DNA from: JANQNX01 sp965601665
GTDB taxonomy: Bacteria > Pseudomonadota > Gammaproteobacteria > Eutrophobiales > Eutrophobiaceae
NCBI GenBank assembly: GCA_965601665.1
Contig: OZ271833.1
Coordinates: 744,001 to 808,000 of the forward strand
Direction of reading: 5' to 3'
Length of the DNA: 64,000 nucleotides
Positions 52,930 to 62,682 of this stretch are shown here, piece by piece. Each line of letters starts with the position of its first letter. The stretch's first letter is position 1. The notes beneath the pieces are model-generated. The model did no database searches and had not been told where the DNA came from. It saw nothing but the letters and a program-made list of their open reading frames with translations. The position numbers and the translations under genes were made by a program.

Positions 52930-53535
52930 ATGTTTAAGAAGAAAATTGATACACAAGCCGACATTAATGAATTGATCGCTTCCCGCTGGAGCGGACGTGC
53001 CTATGATGCCCAACGGTTATTATCACGTGAACAAATCATCGCGTTGCTGGAAGCTGCGCGCTGGGCTCCATCATGTTATGGCGATCAGCCCTGGCGTTTT
53101 ATTATCTTCGACAAAGCCACGGCTGATGATGCCTGGAGCAAGGCCCTGGACTGTCTTGCGGAGGGAAACCGACAATGGGCGCAGGCAGCGCCAATGCTAT
53201 TATTAGCGTGTGCTGACTCTGTCTTAAGCAAGACCGGTGATAATAATCGTTGGGGACAATATGATACCGGCGCTGCCAGTGAAAACCTGTGTTTGCAAGC
53301 AGCTGCTATGGGTCTTATGACCCATCAAATGGGCGGCTTTGATGCTGAGAAATGCAGACAGGTTTTCGCTATTCCCGAGCAGTTCACCCCAATGGCAATG
53401 ATCACCGTCGGTTATCAGTTACCGGAAGACGCCATTACTGGTGATATGCGTGAACGCGAATATAGCCAACGCTCGCGTAACCCCCTGGGTGATAATTTCT
53501 TCGAGGCCGGTTGGAACCAGCCATTGAATACCTAG
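52930..53535 (+). CDS. Nitroreductase-family flavoprotein
   Basis: 201 residues with the FMN-binding nitroreductase pattern: ASRWSGRAYD near the start, APSCYGDQPWRF, GAASENLCLQAAAMGL and the C-terminal VGYQLPED. Reduces nitro or quinone compounds with NAD(P)H. Divergent from moxR; the MATE gene follows 18 bases later, so a shared transcript is likely. Confidence 0.9.
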   Translation: MFKKKIDTQADINELIASRWSGRAYDAQRLLSREQIIALLEAARWAPSCYGDQPWRFIIFDKATADDAWSKALDCLAEGNRQWAQAAPMLLLACADSVLSKTGDNNRWGQYDTGAASENLCLQAAAMGLMTHQMGGFDAEKCRQVFAIPEQFTPMAMITVGYQLPEDAITGDMREREYSQRSRNPLGDNFFEAGWNQPLNT

Positions 53536-53553
53536 CCGTTCATTCAAAACAAT

Positions 53554-54888
53554 ATGAACAGTATGAATGCCAACCGGGCGTTCTGGTTGCTGGCAGGACC
53601 GATGATAGTCAGCAATGTCAGTATTGCATTGCTTGGACTGGTCGATACCGCAGTAATAGGACATCTCGATTCTGCTGTCTACCTTGGTGGCGTTGCGGTC
53701 GGCTCTGTCGTTTTTGATTTTCTCTACTGGGGTATGGGGTTTCTCCGGATGGGAACCACCGGGATAATTGCCCAGGTGCATGGTAAAAATGATGCCAATG
53801 AAATGCGTGCGGTACTGGCACGCTCGGCGCTGATTGGGTTGACCCTGGCCTTATCTATCCTCGCATTACAGAACCCGATTATTAATGTCGGAATCGGTTT
53901 GCTGGAAGGAAGTGACGCCGTTAAGTATCACGCTCGCACATATTGTCATTGGTTAATCTGGGGTGCGCCGGCAATGATCGTCCTGTTTTCTGTTAACGGT
54001 TGGCTGCTAGGCATGCAAAATGCGGTTGCAACACTAAAAATCGGCATTATTGTCAACGTGGTCAATATTGCACTGGATTTACTATTCGTCGTTGGCTTCA
54101 ACATGGATGTCAGGGGTGTGGCACTCGCCTCGGTAATAGCGCAATACACAGGCGTCACCGTTGGCTTCCTTATGATCCGCAAGGAATTAACGCATTATCC
54201 AGGGACATGGTCTTTGCCAAGCATCATCGACACAGACAAGATTAAGAAATTCCTGTCTCTTAACCATGATATTTTCATTCGCACCATTTGCCTGATACTG
54301 GTCTTTGCTTTTTTTACTCGTGAGGGTGCGAGGCAAGGCGACCTGATCCTTGCCGCCAACTCGATACTTATGAAATTTTACCTGCTTATGGCGCTGGCAC
54401 TTGATGGTTTTAATCATGCTGCAGAGGCATTGGTTGGCAAAGCGGTGGGTGCGCGTAGTCGCGATATGTTTGACCGTTCGGTGTCACTGGCATTGAAATG
54501 GTCATTCATTTTTGGTTTATGTTTTACGCTCTTTTACTGGCTTTGTGGCGATCTGCTTATTGCTGTATTGACGGGTATTGAGTCAGTGCGCGAACTTGCC
54601 CGGGTTTATTTGCCGTGGATGATTCTGTTACCCATGGTGTCAATATGGTGTTTTTTACTTGATGGTATTTTTATCGGGGCTACCCGGGGGGCGGAGATGC
54701 GAAATTCAATGCTGGTATGCACCTTCGTTTGCTTTCTGCCACTCTGGTATGTTTTTCAGTTCCTTGACAATCACGGCCTGTGGCTGGCGTTTACGCTGTT
54801 TATCCTCGTGCGCGGCATTACGCTCGGCCTGTATTATTTCAGTATTGAAAAAAAAGAGTCGTTTATCGAGCACGCGCCTCCGGGTTAA
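53554..54888 (+). CDS. MATE family efflux transporter (DinF-like)
   Basis: 444 residues with about 12 membrane helices. The motifs NVSIALLGLVDTAVIGHL and the GTTGIIAQVHG loop are those of the DinF/MATE branch. Exports organic cations or drugs by Na+ or H+ antiport. Start ATG 53554; an upstream ribosome site is weak. It overlaps the convergent Hsp15-like gene by four bases. Confidence 0.92.
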   Translation: MNSMNANRAFWLLAGPMIVSNVSIALLGLVDTAVIGHLDSAVYLGGVAVGSVVFDFLYWGMGFLRMGTTGIIAQVHGKNDANEMRAVLARSALIGLTLALSILALQNPIINVGIGLLEGSDAVKYHARTYCHWLIWGAPAMIVLFSVNGWLLGMQNAVATLKIGIIVNVVNIALDLLFVVGFNMDVRGVALASVIAQYTGVTVGFLMIRKELTHYPGTWSLPSIIDTDKIKKFLSLNHDIFIRTICLILVFAFFTREGARQGDLILAANSILMKFYLLMALALDGFNHAAEALVGKAVGARSRDMFDRSVSLALKWSFIFGLCFTLFYWLCGDLLIAVLTGIESVRELARVYLPWMILLPMVSIWCFLLDGIFIGATRGAEMRNSMLVCTFVCFLPLWYVFQFLDNHGLWLAFTLFILVRGITLGLYYFSIEKKESFIEHAPPG

Positions 54889-55301
54889 TCTTTTTGAGTC
54901 TCGTCATCCAAACGTGTAAAACGAATGATATGACGACGATCGCGTTTCGTAGGTCGGCCACGTGTTCGAGGGAAAGTCGCCGCTTCTGCCTTGAGTTGCG
55001 CGGCAAGCTGTTCTCTTTTGCTGATACTGCTTTCAGATTCCTCGTAGAGTTCTGCAGCCAGGCTGCCTGATAAGCGGTTGGGGCTTAATCTCATTATCCT
55101 TATTTGGTATTCAAACGGCGGTTTACGAATCAATATGCTGTCGCCAACAACGATCGACCTGGATGGTTTAACGATGTCTTCACCGACCTTGATTCTATTG
55201 CCCTTGATAGCGGCAGCGGCCTGGGCACGGGTCTTGAAAAAACGTGCGCACCATAGCCATTTATCTAGGCGCATGGACTGTAGTGTATTTGAATCGGGCA
55301 A
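54885..55301 (-). CDS. hslR: S4-domain heat-shock protein Hsp15
   Basis: 138 residues. S4 RNA-binding domain (MRLDKWLWCARFFKTRAQAAAAI) followed by a basic tail with RGRPTKRDRR. Hsp15 binds the 50S subunit carrying nascent chain released from stalled ribosomes. Divergent from moaB, with a 9-bp dyad between them. Confidence 0.92.
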   Translation of the reverse strand: MPDSNTLQSMRLDKWLWCARFFKTRAQAAAAIKGNRIKVGEDIVKPSRSIVVGDSILIRKPPFEYQIRIMRLSPNRLSGSLAAELYEESESSISKREQLAAQLKAEAATFPRTRGRPTKRDRRHIIRFTRLDDETQKD

Positions 55302-55309
55302 CTGGAAAG

Positions 55310-55339
55310 TATGATAATTTTGCTATGTTGATTATCATA
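55310..55339. promoter_or_regulatory. Symmetric dyad between hslR and moaB
   Basis: TATGATAAT and its exact inverse ATTATCATA are separated by 12 bases in the 64-bp gap between divergent hslR (start 55301) and moaB (start 55366). Each arm resembles a -10 box for the gene it faces, or the pair may be an operator for both. By eye only. Confidence 0.4.
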
Positions 55340-55365
55340 AGCTGTCACAGAAATAAGGCAATGAT

Positions 55366-55893
55366 ATGGCAGAAAAGAAAAATGAAAGAGAACTGATTCC
55401 TTTAAATATCTGTGTTTTAACCGTGTCTGATAGCCGGACCGAAGAAACAGATAAATCTGGAAAGAAGTTACAGGATCTCGTACAACAGGCCGGACATAAC
55501 TGTCTTCAGAAGCGGATTGTGCCCGATGATATTTACCAGATCCGGGCAACGGTTTCCGAATGGATTGCCGATACCGATGTGCAGGCAGTTATAACGACCG
55601 GTGGCACCGGTATTACCGGGCGGGACGGTACCCCGGAAGCGGTAAGTGTCCTGTTTGACAAGACAATAGATGGATTTGGTGAAACATTTCGTGCGCTTTC
55701 CTATCAGCAAATCAAGACGTCTACGATGCAGTCAAGAGCGATCGCCGGCGTTGCAAATAGTACCTTTATTTTTACATTACCAGGTTCAACAGGCGCCTGT
55801 GTGACGGCATGGGAAGAACTGATTCAACATCAACTGGACTACCGCACTCGACCCTGCAACCTGGTTGAACTGATGCCCCGTCTGAAAGAGTGA
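55366..55893 (+). CDS. moaB: Molybdenum cofactor biosynthesis protein B
   Basis: 175 residues of the MogA/MoaB fold: LTVSDSRTEETDKSG, ITTGGTGITGRDGTPEAV and ALPGSTGA-like TLPGSTGACVTAWEEL. It adenylylates molybdopterin before metal insertion; in archaea MoaB acts for tungsten. It is separate from the main moa cluster at 30961-37619. Ribosome site AAGGCAATG region precedes the ATG. Confidence 0.94.
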   Translation: MAEKKNERELIPLNICVLTVSDSRTEETDKSGKKLQDLVQQAGHNCLQKRIVPDDIYQIRATVSEWIADTDVQAVITTGGTGITGRDGTPEAVSVLFDKTIDGFGETFRALSYQQIKTSTMQSRAIAGVANSTFIFTLPGSTGACVTAWEELIQHQLDYRTRPCNLVELMPRLKE

Positions 55894-55897
55894 AATC

Positions 55898-56893
55898 CTA
55901 GTTGTTATTCGTATTCAACAGGCGTTTATCCAGATCGGGCACAGAAAAATAGAGCAACAGGTTACGCTGTATAGCGTTGTCATTATCATCACTTATCATG
56001 AAAAAGCGATTTGCGCGGTGCCATGTAATTCCCTCGAAGTTGTCATTGAACAAACCTGTAGCGGGGTTTATTGAAAAAAGTAATTGTTGCTGCAATGAAT
56101 TATCACTAAACGTCAACATGTGCAGGCTGGCAGTGACACCGGCAAAGATGCCGGGAAAGCTTCGTTCCAGCGCGATGATGACGCCGTTGGCAAGACTTGT
56201 CATGCCAACAAGGGAGCCATGCCTTTCATTGACCGGCTCAAATTCCCATTGCTTATTTCCGGTGAGAGTAAAAATACTGGCGCCACTGGCTGGTAATGGT
56301 CGTTCTGTACCAAGCAGCAGTCCATACTTATCATGAGTGGTGATCGCCTCCATGGATTTGTTTTCACCACTGTATTGCGTTATATCAGCCAGCGTTGCGC
56401 CAAGTGTTAACTGCTTAATGAACGATCCTTGAGTATCATATTCAATCAGCCTTGGAATACGTTCATAACTCACAATCAGCGTTGTATCACCAGCTACGCC
56501 GTTATTGGCGTTCAGCAAATCAAGGCCTTCACTGTCCGCATGTTTAAACTTTACCGGCTTGCCATTCGCATCCGTTAATATGTGCCTGGATACAAGTAAT
56601 ACGTCAACCAGCTCGCCGTCGACAAATGAAGGACGCAGCCGAATGAAGAAGCCTCGATCTGACAGGGCATAAAGTAGCGCTTCATCAGCGTCCCAGGCCA
56701 GCCCGGAGAATTCCATCAATTTCTGGCCATTACCTGTGATGCTGTCCAGTGTTAATGCGCCAAGTAGTTGTATATTTTGTTCACGGTACAGTTGTTTATC
56801 GACACCCGTTATGTGCAGCGCATTGGCAATTGACTCATCTGCACCTGCCTGTACGTGCACGGTCAATAATATAATGAGTAATATTCTGTCCAT
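55898..56893 (-). CDS. Phytase-like esterase domain protein, exported
   Basis: 331 residues with a signal sequence (about 1-17). The mature part matches the esterase-like activity of phytase family (FSGLAWDADEALLYALSDRG; GITWHRANRFFMISDDND at the end), a beta-propeller of periplasmic proteins. No close biochemical precedent; some members hydrolyse phosphate esters. Single gene, four bases from the moaB stop. Confidence 0.85.
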   Translation of the reverse strand: MDRILLIILLTVHVQAGADESIANALHITGVDKQLYREQNIQLLGALTLDSITGNGQKLMEFSGLAWDADEALLYALSDRGFFIRLRPSFVDGELVDVLLVSRHILTDANGKPVKFKHADSEGLDLLNANNGVAGDTTLIVSYERIPRLIEYDTQGSFIKQLTLGATLADITQYSGENKSMEAITTHDKYGLLLGTERPLPASGASIFTLTGNKQWEFEPVNERHGSLVGMTSLANGVIIALERSFPGIFAGVTASLHMLTFSDNSLQQQLLFSINPATGLFNDNFEGITWHRANRFFMISDDNDNAIQRNLLLYFSVPDLDKRLLNTNNN

Positions 56894-56966
56894 AAGGCTA
56901 TGTTTTTACATATAATAACTAAAAAATGATGAGCAAGTGGTTTTGACTAACGGAAAACAACATGGC

Positions 56967-58022
56967 ATGACCAAGCAGTTACATTTGCTGTCTATAGTAG
57001 CATTCAGCCTGCTATACATATCCAGCGTGTTTGCTGGAGGAGGCCCACCGGCCCTGGTAAAGGTTGAGAATGCGGTATCCATGGAAATTGCACCCACTAT
57101 CTGGGTAAGTGGTACCGTGATAGGCCGGTACGACTCCAATATCGCTGCTGAAGTGGATGGCAGACTGGAAACGATACTTGATGTTGGCGACCGTGTTGCC
57201 AAAGGTGCAACGATAGCAACGATTGATGCGACCAAGTATCGACTTTCAGTGGAACAGATTGCGGCTGAAGTGCCGCCAATTGAAGCCATGGTAAAGTTTT
57301 ACCAGAAAGAAGCAGAGCGTCTTGAAATGCTTGCTCAGAATAATAATGCAGCCAGAAACCAGCTTGATCAAACCATGGCCAACCGGGATGAGGCGCGTGC
57401 GCGAATTCGATTTGTTAAATCCAGGCTGGCACTGGCACAGGACGACCTCGACAGGACGACCATCAGTGCGCCTTTTGCCGGCGTTATTACGGAACGGATT
57501 AAATCGCCTGGAGAACGGGTTGAGCAGGGTGATGAAGTCGTTCGGCTGGTGGATGCCGACAACCTGGAGATACAGGCCTTTATTCAGAGGTCGTCTTTTA
57601 TCAATCTTGCAATTGGCGATGAATTAACCGTGCGCATACCAGAGACTGAAACTACTGCGCGGGTGAGTGCCATGATCCCGGTCGGTGACAGTGAATCGCG
57701 TTTATTTGAAATGCGCCTTTCCGTCGAAGGCAAGGGCTGGAATGCCGGAACTGCAGTTAAGGTAGCAACCCCGGTAGCCAGACCCCAACAGGTACTTGCC
57801 GTTCCCAGGGATGCACTGGTTATTCGCCAGGCGGGTACCATGGTCTATAAAATCAATGGTGATAACACGGCTGTTATGGTGCCCGTGACTACCGGTATTG
57901 CTAACCAGACGCATATCGAGGTAACTGGCAATCTGAAACCGGATGATCCTGTCGTCATTCGTGGCAATGAACGTCTGAGACCAGGACAACAGGTGACTAT
58001 CAGTTCAGGTTCAAGTAGCTAG
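56967..58022 (+). CDS. RND efflux periplasmic adaptor
   Basis: 351 residues from ATG 56967, which gives a signal peptide with VFA|GG cleavage at about residue 25; GTG 56937 is an in-frame alternative. A barrel-sandwich hybrid segment (SNIAAEVDGRLETILDVGDRVAKG), helical hairpin (about 115-150) and SAPFAGVITERIKSPGERVEQG complete the MFP fold. It links the RND pump to an outer membrane factor not found beside it. TAGTG overlap with the pump gene. Confidence 0.93.
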   Translation: MTKQLHLLSIVAFSLLYISSVFAGGGPPALVKVENAVSMEIAPTIWVSGTVIGRYDSNIAAEVDGRLETILDVGDRVAKGATIATIDATKYRLSVEQIAAEVPPIEAMVKFYQKEAERLEMLAQNNNAARNQLDQTMANRDEARARIRFVKSRLALAQDDLDRTTISAPFAGVITERIKSPGERVEQGDEVVRLVDADNLEIQAFIQRSSFINLAIGDELTVRIPETETTARVSAMIPVGDSESRLFEMRLSVEGKGWNAGTAVKVATPVARPQQVLAVPRDALVIRQAGTMVYKINGDNTAVMVPVTTGIANQTHIEVTGNLKPDDPVVIRGNERLRPGQQVTISSGSSS

Positions 58023-61000
58023 TGGATATCACGCGTGCGTGTCTGGCAAATCCGGTTGCCTTGCTGGTAGCCGTTTTACTACTACTCATCTTCGGATTTA
58101 TCAGCCTGTTCCGTTTACCGATACAGTTGACGCCGGAACTGGAAGAACCCGAAATCACCATAACAACGCCCTGGCGAGCTGCTTCCCCCAATGAGGTTGA
58201 GGCCGAGATACTGGAACCGCAGGAAGATGCGCTCCGTGGTTTGCCGGGACTCACAGAAATTAAGGCTGAGGCGTACGAAGGCAGGTCAATCATTAACCTG
58301 ACCTTTGCCGTTGATATGGATATGCGGCGTGCCCTGGTCGAGGTCATGAATCGCCTGAACCAGGTGTCGGACTACCCTGAAGACGCCGATGAACCATCGA
58401 TTGACACCACTGGACAGGATGCGAGGGCAATTGCCTGGTTTATCCTGAAAACAGCGGTAGACAACAAACGTGATATTGAAACCTACCGTGATTATGTCGA
58501 AGAAGTGGTGCAATCACGTTTTGAACGCGTGCCCGGTGTTGCCCGGGCCGAGGTATTTGGCGGTAGTGAAAAAGAGCTGCGCATCACGTTTGATCCCTAT
58601 CGCGCTGCCAGTCTGGGTGTGCAACTCGATAATGTCATGCGACTGGCTGCAACGAGCGAAGATGTGTCTGGCGGCTTTGCTGATGTTGGCAAACGTGAAT
58701 ACAGCATCCGGTTTGCAGGAAAATATGATGCCAGCAGCCTTGGAGAAATGATCCTTGAATGGCGCGATGGCAGACCAATCTACCTCCGCGACGTTGCGGT
58801 TGTAGAAGAACGTCTCGCTGACAAAAACAGTTTTGTGCTAACAAAGGGATCGTTGTCTATCGCGATCAATGCGCAACGCGAAACCGGTGTCAATGTACTT
58901 GAGGTCATGGATGGCTTAAACAAGGCGGTAACAGAACTTAATGACGGACCATTACAACGTGCAGGCCTGAGTATGGAACAGGTCTATGATGAAACGGTTT
59001 ATATCAAGCGTTCCATCAGCATGTTGAGAAATAACCTCGGGCTTGGAATCGGTCTGGCAGTCATCGTGCTGTTCCTGTTTTTACTTAAGTTTCCCGCCAC
59101 GCTTATCGTTGCAACATCGATTCCCATTTGCCTGGTGGCAAGTTTCAGCCTGATGGAGCTTACCGGTCGCACCTTGAATATTGTGTCTCTTGCCGGTCTT
59201 GCATTCGCCGTAGGCATGGTACTTGATGCGTCTATAGTCGTATTGGAAAATATAATACGCCTGCGAGAAAGAGGCGAAATGCCGGAAGTTGCTTCTCTAA
59301 AAGGTACCGGCCAGGTTTGGGGCGCACTGCTTGCGTCTACTGCGACCACGGTAGCCATCTTTTTGCCGGTGGTTTTCCTTGCTGATGAAGTCGGGCAATT
59401 ATTTTCTGACCTTGCTATCACGATTACGGCAGCGATAGTCCTGTCATTTATAACAGCGATTACCGTGGTCCCCACCGCGGCACGGCTATTCCTGGTCAAT
59501 AAACAGTTTGTCGATCCTTTTCATCACGTCTGGGACAACATCAGTGGTTACATTATGCGCATGACAGATTCAGGAGCGCGTCGGCTGGCATGGATCGTCT
59601 TACTAATCTCGATTCCGATATTCATTATCGTGGTTTTCAAGCCTCGTGCAGACTATTTGCCTGATGGTAACCAGAACCTTGCCTTTGCTTTCATCCTGCC
59701 GCCTCCTGGTGCCAATATAGAAACAATAGAAAAGGAAATGGGGCAGATCGTGGCAGAACGCATGCAGCCTCACATCGATGGCATAAAACAACCAGAGGTT
59801 AAACATTATTTTTTTGTGGCCTTTTCCCGGGGTGTTTTTATGGGCGCCAGGGCGAAAAATGATAATGAGATTGCGGAACTCGTTCCTTTAATCAACTCAG
59901 TCGTGCAAGGCTTTCCTGATTCATTTGCATTCGCGAAACAGGCGTCCCTGTTTCGCGGTTTTGGCGAGGGCAGGACTATCGACATCAATATTCAGTCCAA
60001 GAATCTGCCGGCTTTAATGGAGGTCGCCAAGCAGGCCTGGTTTGCAGCACTTGGTAAATACCCAAATACAAGACCTTATCCGGGTGTTGAACTGGCACAA
60101 CCGGAACTCAGGTTGATACCGGACGAGCGAAGAATTGCCGAGGCAGGCTGGGACCGTTCTGTCGTCGCCGCATTGTCGCAAACGCTTGGCGATGGTCGCT
60201 ACGTGGGTGATTATTTTAATGGCGAGGAAACACTGGATATTATCCTGCGTTCTTCCAGTTGGCAGACGCCTGAAGAACTGGGGTCGCTGCCGGTGATGAC
60301 GCCTGGCAGCGGAATATTACCGTTAAGCGAACTGGTGGAAATAACCCGCACGGCCGGGCCGGAACAGATACGGAGAATTAATCGACGTAGAACAGTAACA
60401 CTTGAAGTTTCACCGCCAGCCAGTGTTTCTCTGGAAGAGGCGCTGGAAGTTATCAAGGAAGAAGTGGCGCCGCCGATTTGGTCGGCACTGCCAGAAGATG
60501 GCGCCATCGAGTATGGAGGTACTGCAGACAAGCTGGCCAGCGCGCTGGAAAACATGTCGGGCAGCTTTATGCTGGCGATTACCATACTATATTTACTGAT
60601 GAGCGCCATGTTTAAGTCCTTTCGAGATAGTTTACTGGTGCTGTTGTCTATCCCGCTAGCTACCTTCGGGGGCGTATTGTCATTGAAGGTAATCAACCTG
60701 TTCACCTTCCAACCCATGGATCTGTTGACGATGATAGGCTTTATCATTCTCCTCGGGCTGGTGGTAAACAATGCTATCTTACTGGTATACCAGGCCCGGC
60801 AATCAGAGCGAGAGGGAAACTCACGAACAGCTGCGGTTGCCGAGGCTGTACATTTACGTTTGCGTCCCATTTTTATGAGCACGCTCACCAGCATATTTGG
60901 CATGCTACCGCTATTATTGATACCCGGCGCGGGGACAGAACTTTACCGTGGACTGGCTGGTGTAATCGTTGGTGGCATGATGGTGAGCACAGTGTTTACC

Positions 61001-61057
61001 CTGATCCTGCTACCCAGCCTGCTGAGGATAGGTGAGCAAGGGCACCCGGCAACATGA
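58022..61057 (+). CDS. RND efflux transporter, HAE-type
   Basis: 1011 residues, GTG start overlapping the adaptor stop codon. First helix near 10-30, then periplasmic porter domain, helices 330-500 and 850-1000. Helix-4 motif AFAVGMVLDASIVVLENI near residue 400 has one Asp rather than the pair found in AcrB. Related to the HAE family that lacks a dedicated outer membrane gene in the operon. Substrate unknown. Confidence 0.94.
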   Translation: MDITRACLANPVALLVAVLLLLIFGFISLFRLPIQLTPELEEPEITITTPWRAASPNEVEAEILEPQEDALRGLPGLTEIKAEAYEGRSIINLTFAVDMDMRRALVEVMNRLNQVSDYPEDADEPSIDTTGQDARAIAWFILKTAVDNKRDIETYRDYVEEVVQSRFERVPGVARAEVFGGSEKELRITFDPYRAASLGVQLDNVMRLAATSEDVSGGFADVGKREYSIRFAGKYDASSLGEMILEWRDGRPIYLRDVAVVEERLADKNSFVLTKGSLSIAINAQRETGVNVLEVMDGLNKAVTELNDGPLQRAGLSMEQVYDETVYIKRSISMLRNNLGLGIGLAVIVLFLFLLKFPATLIVATSIPICLVASFSLMELTGRTLNIVSLAGLAFAVGMVLDASIVVLENIIRLRERGEMPEVASLKGTGQVWGALLASTATTVAIFLPVVFLADEVGQLFSDLAITITAAIVLSFITAITVVPTAARLFLVNKQFVDPFHHVWDNISGYIMRMTDSGARRLAWIVLLISIPIFIIVVFKPRADYLPDGNQNLAFAFILPPPGANIETIEKEMGQIVAERMQPHIDGIKQPEVKHYFFVAFSRGVFMGARAKNDNEIAELVPLINSVVQGFPDSFAFAKQASLFRGFGEGRTIDINIQSKNLPALMEVAKQAWFAALGKYPNTRPYPGVELAQPELRLIPDERRIAEAGWDRSVVAALSQTLGDGRYVGDYFNGEETLDIILRSSSWQTPEELGSLPVMTPGSGILPLSELVEITRTAGPEQIRRINRRRTVTLEVSPPASVSLEEALEVIKEEVAPPIWSALPEDGAIEYGGTADKLASALENMSGSFMLAITILYLLMSAMFKSFRDSLLVLLSIPLATFGGVLSLKVINLFTFQPMDLLTMIGFIILLGLVVNNAILLVYQARQSEREGNSRTAAVAEAVHLRLRPIFMSTLTSIFGMLPLLLIPGAGTELYRGLAGVIVGGMMVSTVFTLILLPSLLRIGEQGHPAT

Positions 61058-61152
61058 TCCTGTTTTGTGTCACATAAAGACTGATTGAATATTGCGCTTT
61101 ACAGACACCTGTAAGAAACTTAAGACTGTATACAGGTACTAAACTTATAAGT

Positions 61153-62184
61153 ATGTTTTTGAAACGTTTTTTACAGTTGCTCTGCCTTGGTATATTGCTG
61201 CCAGCGACATCTTTTGCCAAACAATACGTCGTTAATGATCTTGGTGATACGGTCATAGGCGAAGTCAGGACTACCAATGCAGACGTCAGGGACACCTTAC
61301 TGGATGTCGGCCGTCGCTATGGATTCGGCTACTTCGACATGAAACTGGTCAATCCGGATATCGACACATGGTTACCGGGCAAAGGTCAGGAGATTGTCAT
61401 CCCGTCACAGTTCATCTTGCCCTTGGCGCCACAGGAAGGGATTGTTATGAACGTACCGGAAATGCGACTTTATTATTATCCACCCCGGAAAAAGGGAAAA
61501 CCGCAATACGTTCTGACCTATCCACTGGGTGTTGGTAGAGAAGGGTGGAATACGCCTTACATGTCGACGAGAATTATCGAAAAAAAGGAATTTCCCAACT
61601 GGTATCCACCGGAATCCATACGAAAGGAACATGAAGAGGCAGGCGATCCCCTGCCCAAAATCGTCAAAGCTGGCCCTGATAACCCACTGGGTGACTATGC
61701 CATGCGCCTTGGCAGACCGGAGTATCTCATTCATGGTACGAATAAACCCTACGGTGTGGGAATGCGCGTTAGCCATGGTTGTATCCGCTTGTATCCGGAA
61801 GATATTGAATCCCTGTTCAAACAGGTGTCTGTGAATACACCGGTCAGGATCATCAACCAGCCTTACAAGATTGGCGTAAAAAACGATGTAATTTACATCG
61901 AGGCCCATCCTTTCCTGGAAGAAGATGCGACACAGTTTAAAAATAACCTTACCAGCGTGGTGAGCCTGCTGGTGCAAATATCTGATGATCGGGACTACGA
62001 GATTGACTGGGCCGCAGCCTACGAGGCGATTAACAATCCAACGGGTGTGCCCCGGGTGATTGGCATGTACTTGCCTGAAATCATGCAGGCAAAGGTAGAA
62101 GAAAAATTACGAGAACAGATTACCCGGGCCAGGCAGGTTAATTTGAAACTGCAGCTTGATTCAGGCATTAATCTGGCCAATTAA
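61153..62184 (+). CDS. L,D-transpeptidase (YkuD/ErfK family)
   Basis: 343 residues, signal peptide (1-23, SFA|K), a LysM-like segment with VNPDIDTWLPGKGQEIVIPS, and the YkuD domain with IHGTN and VSHGCIRL; the Cys near 211 is the nucleophile. Such enzymes link meso-diaminopimelate residues or attach Lpp to peptidoglycan. The Lpp-type lipoprotein gene lies immediately beyond the shared terminator, matching the ErfK/YbiS/YcfS role. Single gene. Confidence 0.93.
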   Translation: MFLKRFLQLLCLGILLPATSFAKQYVVNDLGDTVIGEVRTTNADVRDTLLDVGRRYGFGYFDMKLVNPDIDTWLPGKGQEIVIPSQFILPLAPQEGIVMNVPEMRLYYYPPRKKGKPQYVLTYPLGVGREGWNTPYMSTRIIEKKEFPNWYPPESIRKEHEEAGDPLPKIVKAGPDNPLGDYAMRLGRPEYLIHGTNKPYGVGMRVSHGCIRLYPEDIESLFKQVSVNTPVRIINQPYKIGVKNDVIYIEAHPFLEEDATQFKNNLTSVVSLLVQISDDRDYEIDWAAAYEAINNPTGVPRVIGMYLPEIMQAKVEEKLREQITRARQVNLKLQLDSGINLAN

Positions 62185-62218
62185 AAAAGCCCCGAACTAT
62201 TTCTAGCACGGGGCTTTT
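62185..62218. terminator. Bidirectional intrinsic terminator
   Basis: AAAAGCCCCG / CGGGGCTTTT, a 10-bp stem with a 14-base loop. A run of A precedes and T follows, so it can stop both the transpeptidase transcript and the convergent lipoprotein transcript. Confidence 0.93.
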
Positions 62219-62238
62219 CCAATCAACTGAAAAGTTAA

Positions 62239-62520
62239 TTACTTCATCATTGCTTTTTGAAACATACGATCCAGCTTTTGTGAATTCGCATTACAGCATT
62301 CCAGCGCTGCTTCAGCAGTAGACTGTGCTTCGCCGGCCGCGTAGGCAGCTTCAGAAGCGGTAGTATTAGCCACCTGGGCCAGGTTGTAAGCGTCATTCGC
62401 TTTATCCATGGCGGCAGATGCCATTGCTTCTACTTCGGCAAGCTGGGTTGTTGGTGCACAACCACCAATCAGTCCAACAGATGCGGCAAGTAAGGTAACT
62501 TTCAAGATATTAGATTGCAT
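62239..62520 (-). CDS. Alanine-zipper outer membrane lipoprotein (Lpp/OprI type)
   Basis: 93 residues. Lipobox LIGGC with C21 as the lipidated residue, followed by heptads of Ala (Ala-zipper coiled coil; AMASAAMDKANDAYN) and two adjacent Cys near residues 76-77 before a C-terminal LDRMFQKAMMK ending in Lys, as in Lpp where the last Lys is linked to peptidoglycan. GGGAGA ribosome site. The nearby L,D-transpeptidase could perform that linkage. Confidence 0.92.
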   Translation of the reverse strand: MQSNILKVTLLAASVGLIGGCAPTTQLAEVEAMASAAMDKANDAYNLAQVANTTASEAAYAAGEAQSTAEAALECCNANSQKLDRMFQKAMMK

Positions 62521-62682
62521 AGTTCGTTCTCCCGTTAAACATATGCTGAGGTATTCCCCAGTTCTCCAGTTGTGGTTCGCTAATAATGGCTGATTTCAAA
62601 TAGTTAATCAATTTTTATCCGGCAAAATTTGACGGATTTAACTAATTCAACGCCTGTTGCTATCAGCTAATACTGACATAGA

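Noticed and set aside
60211..60903. 230-codon minus-strand frame inside the second RND gene
   Set aside because: Antisense shadow of a well-conserved RND coding region; no ribosome site or recognisable domain.
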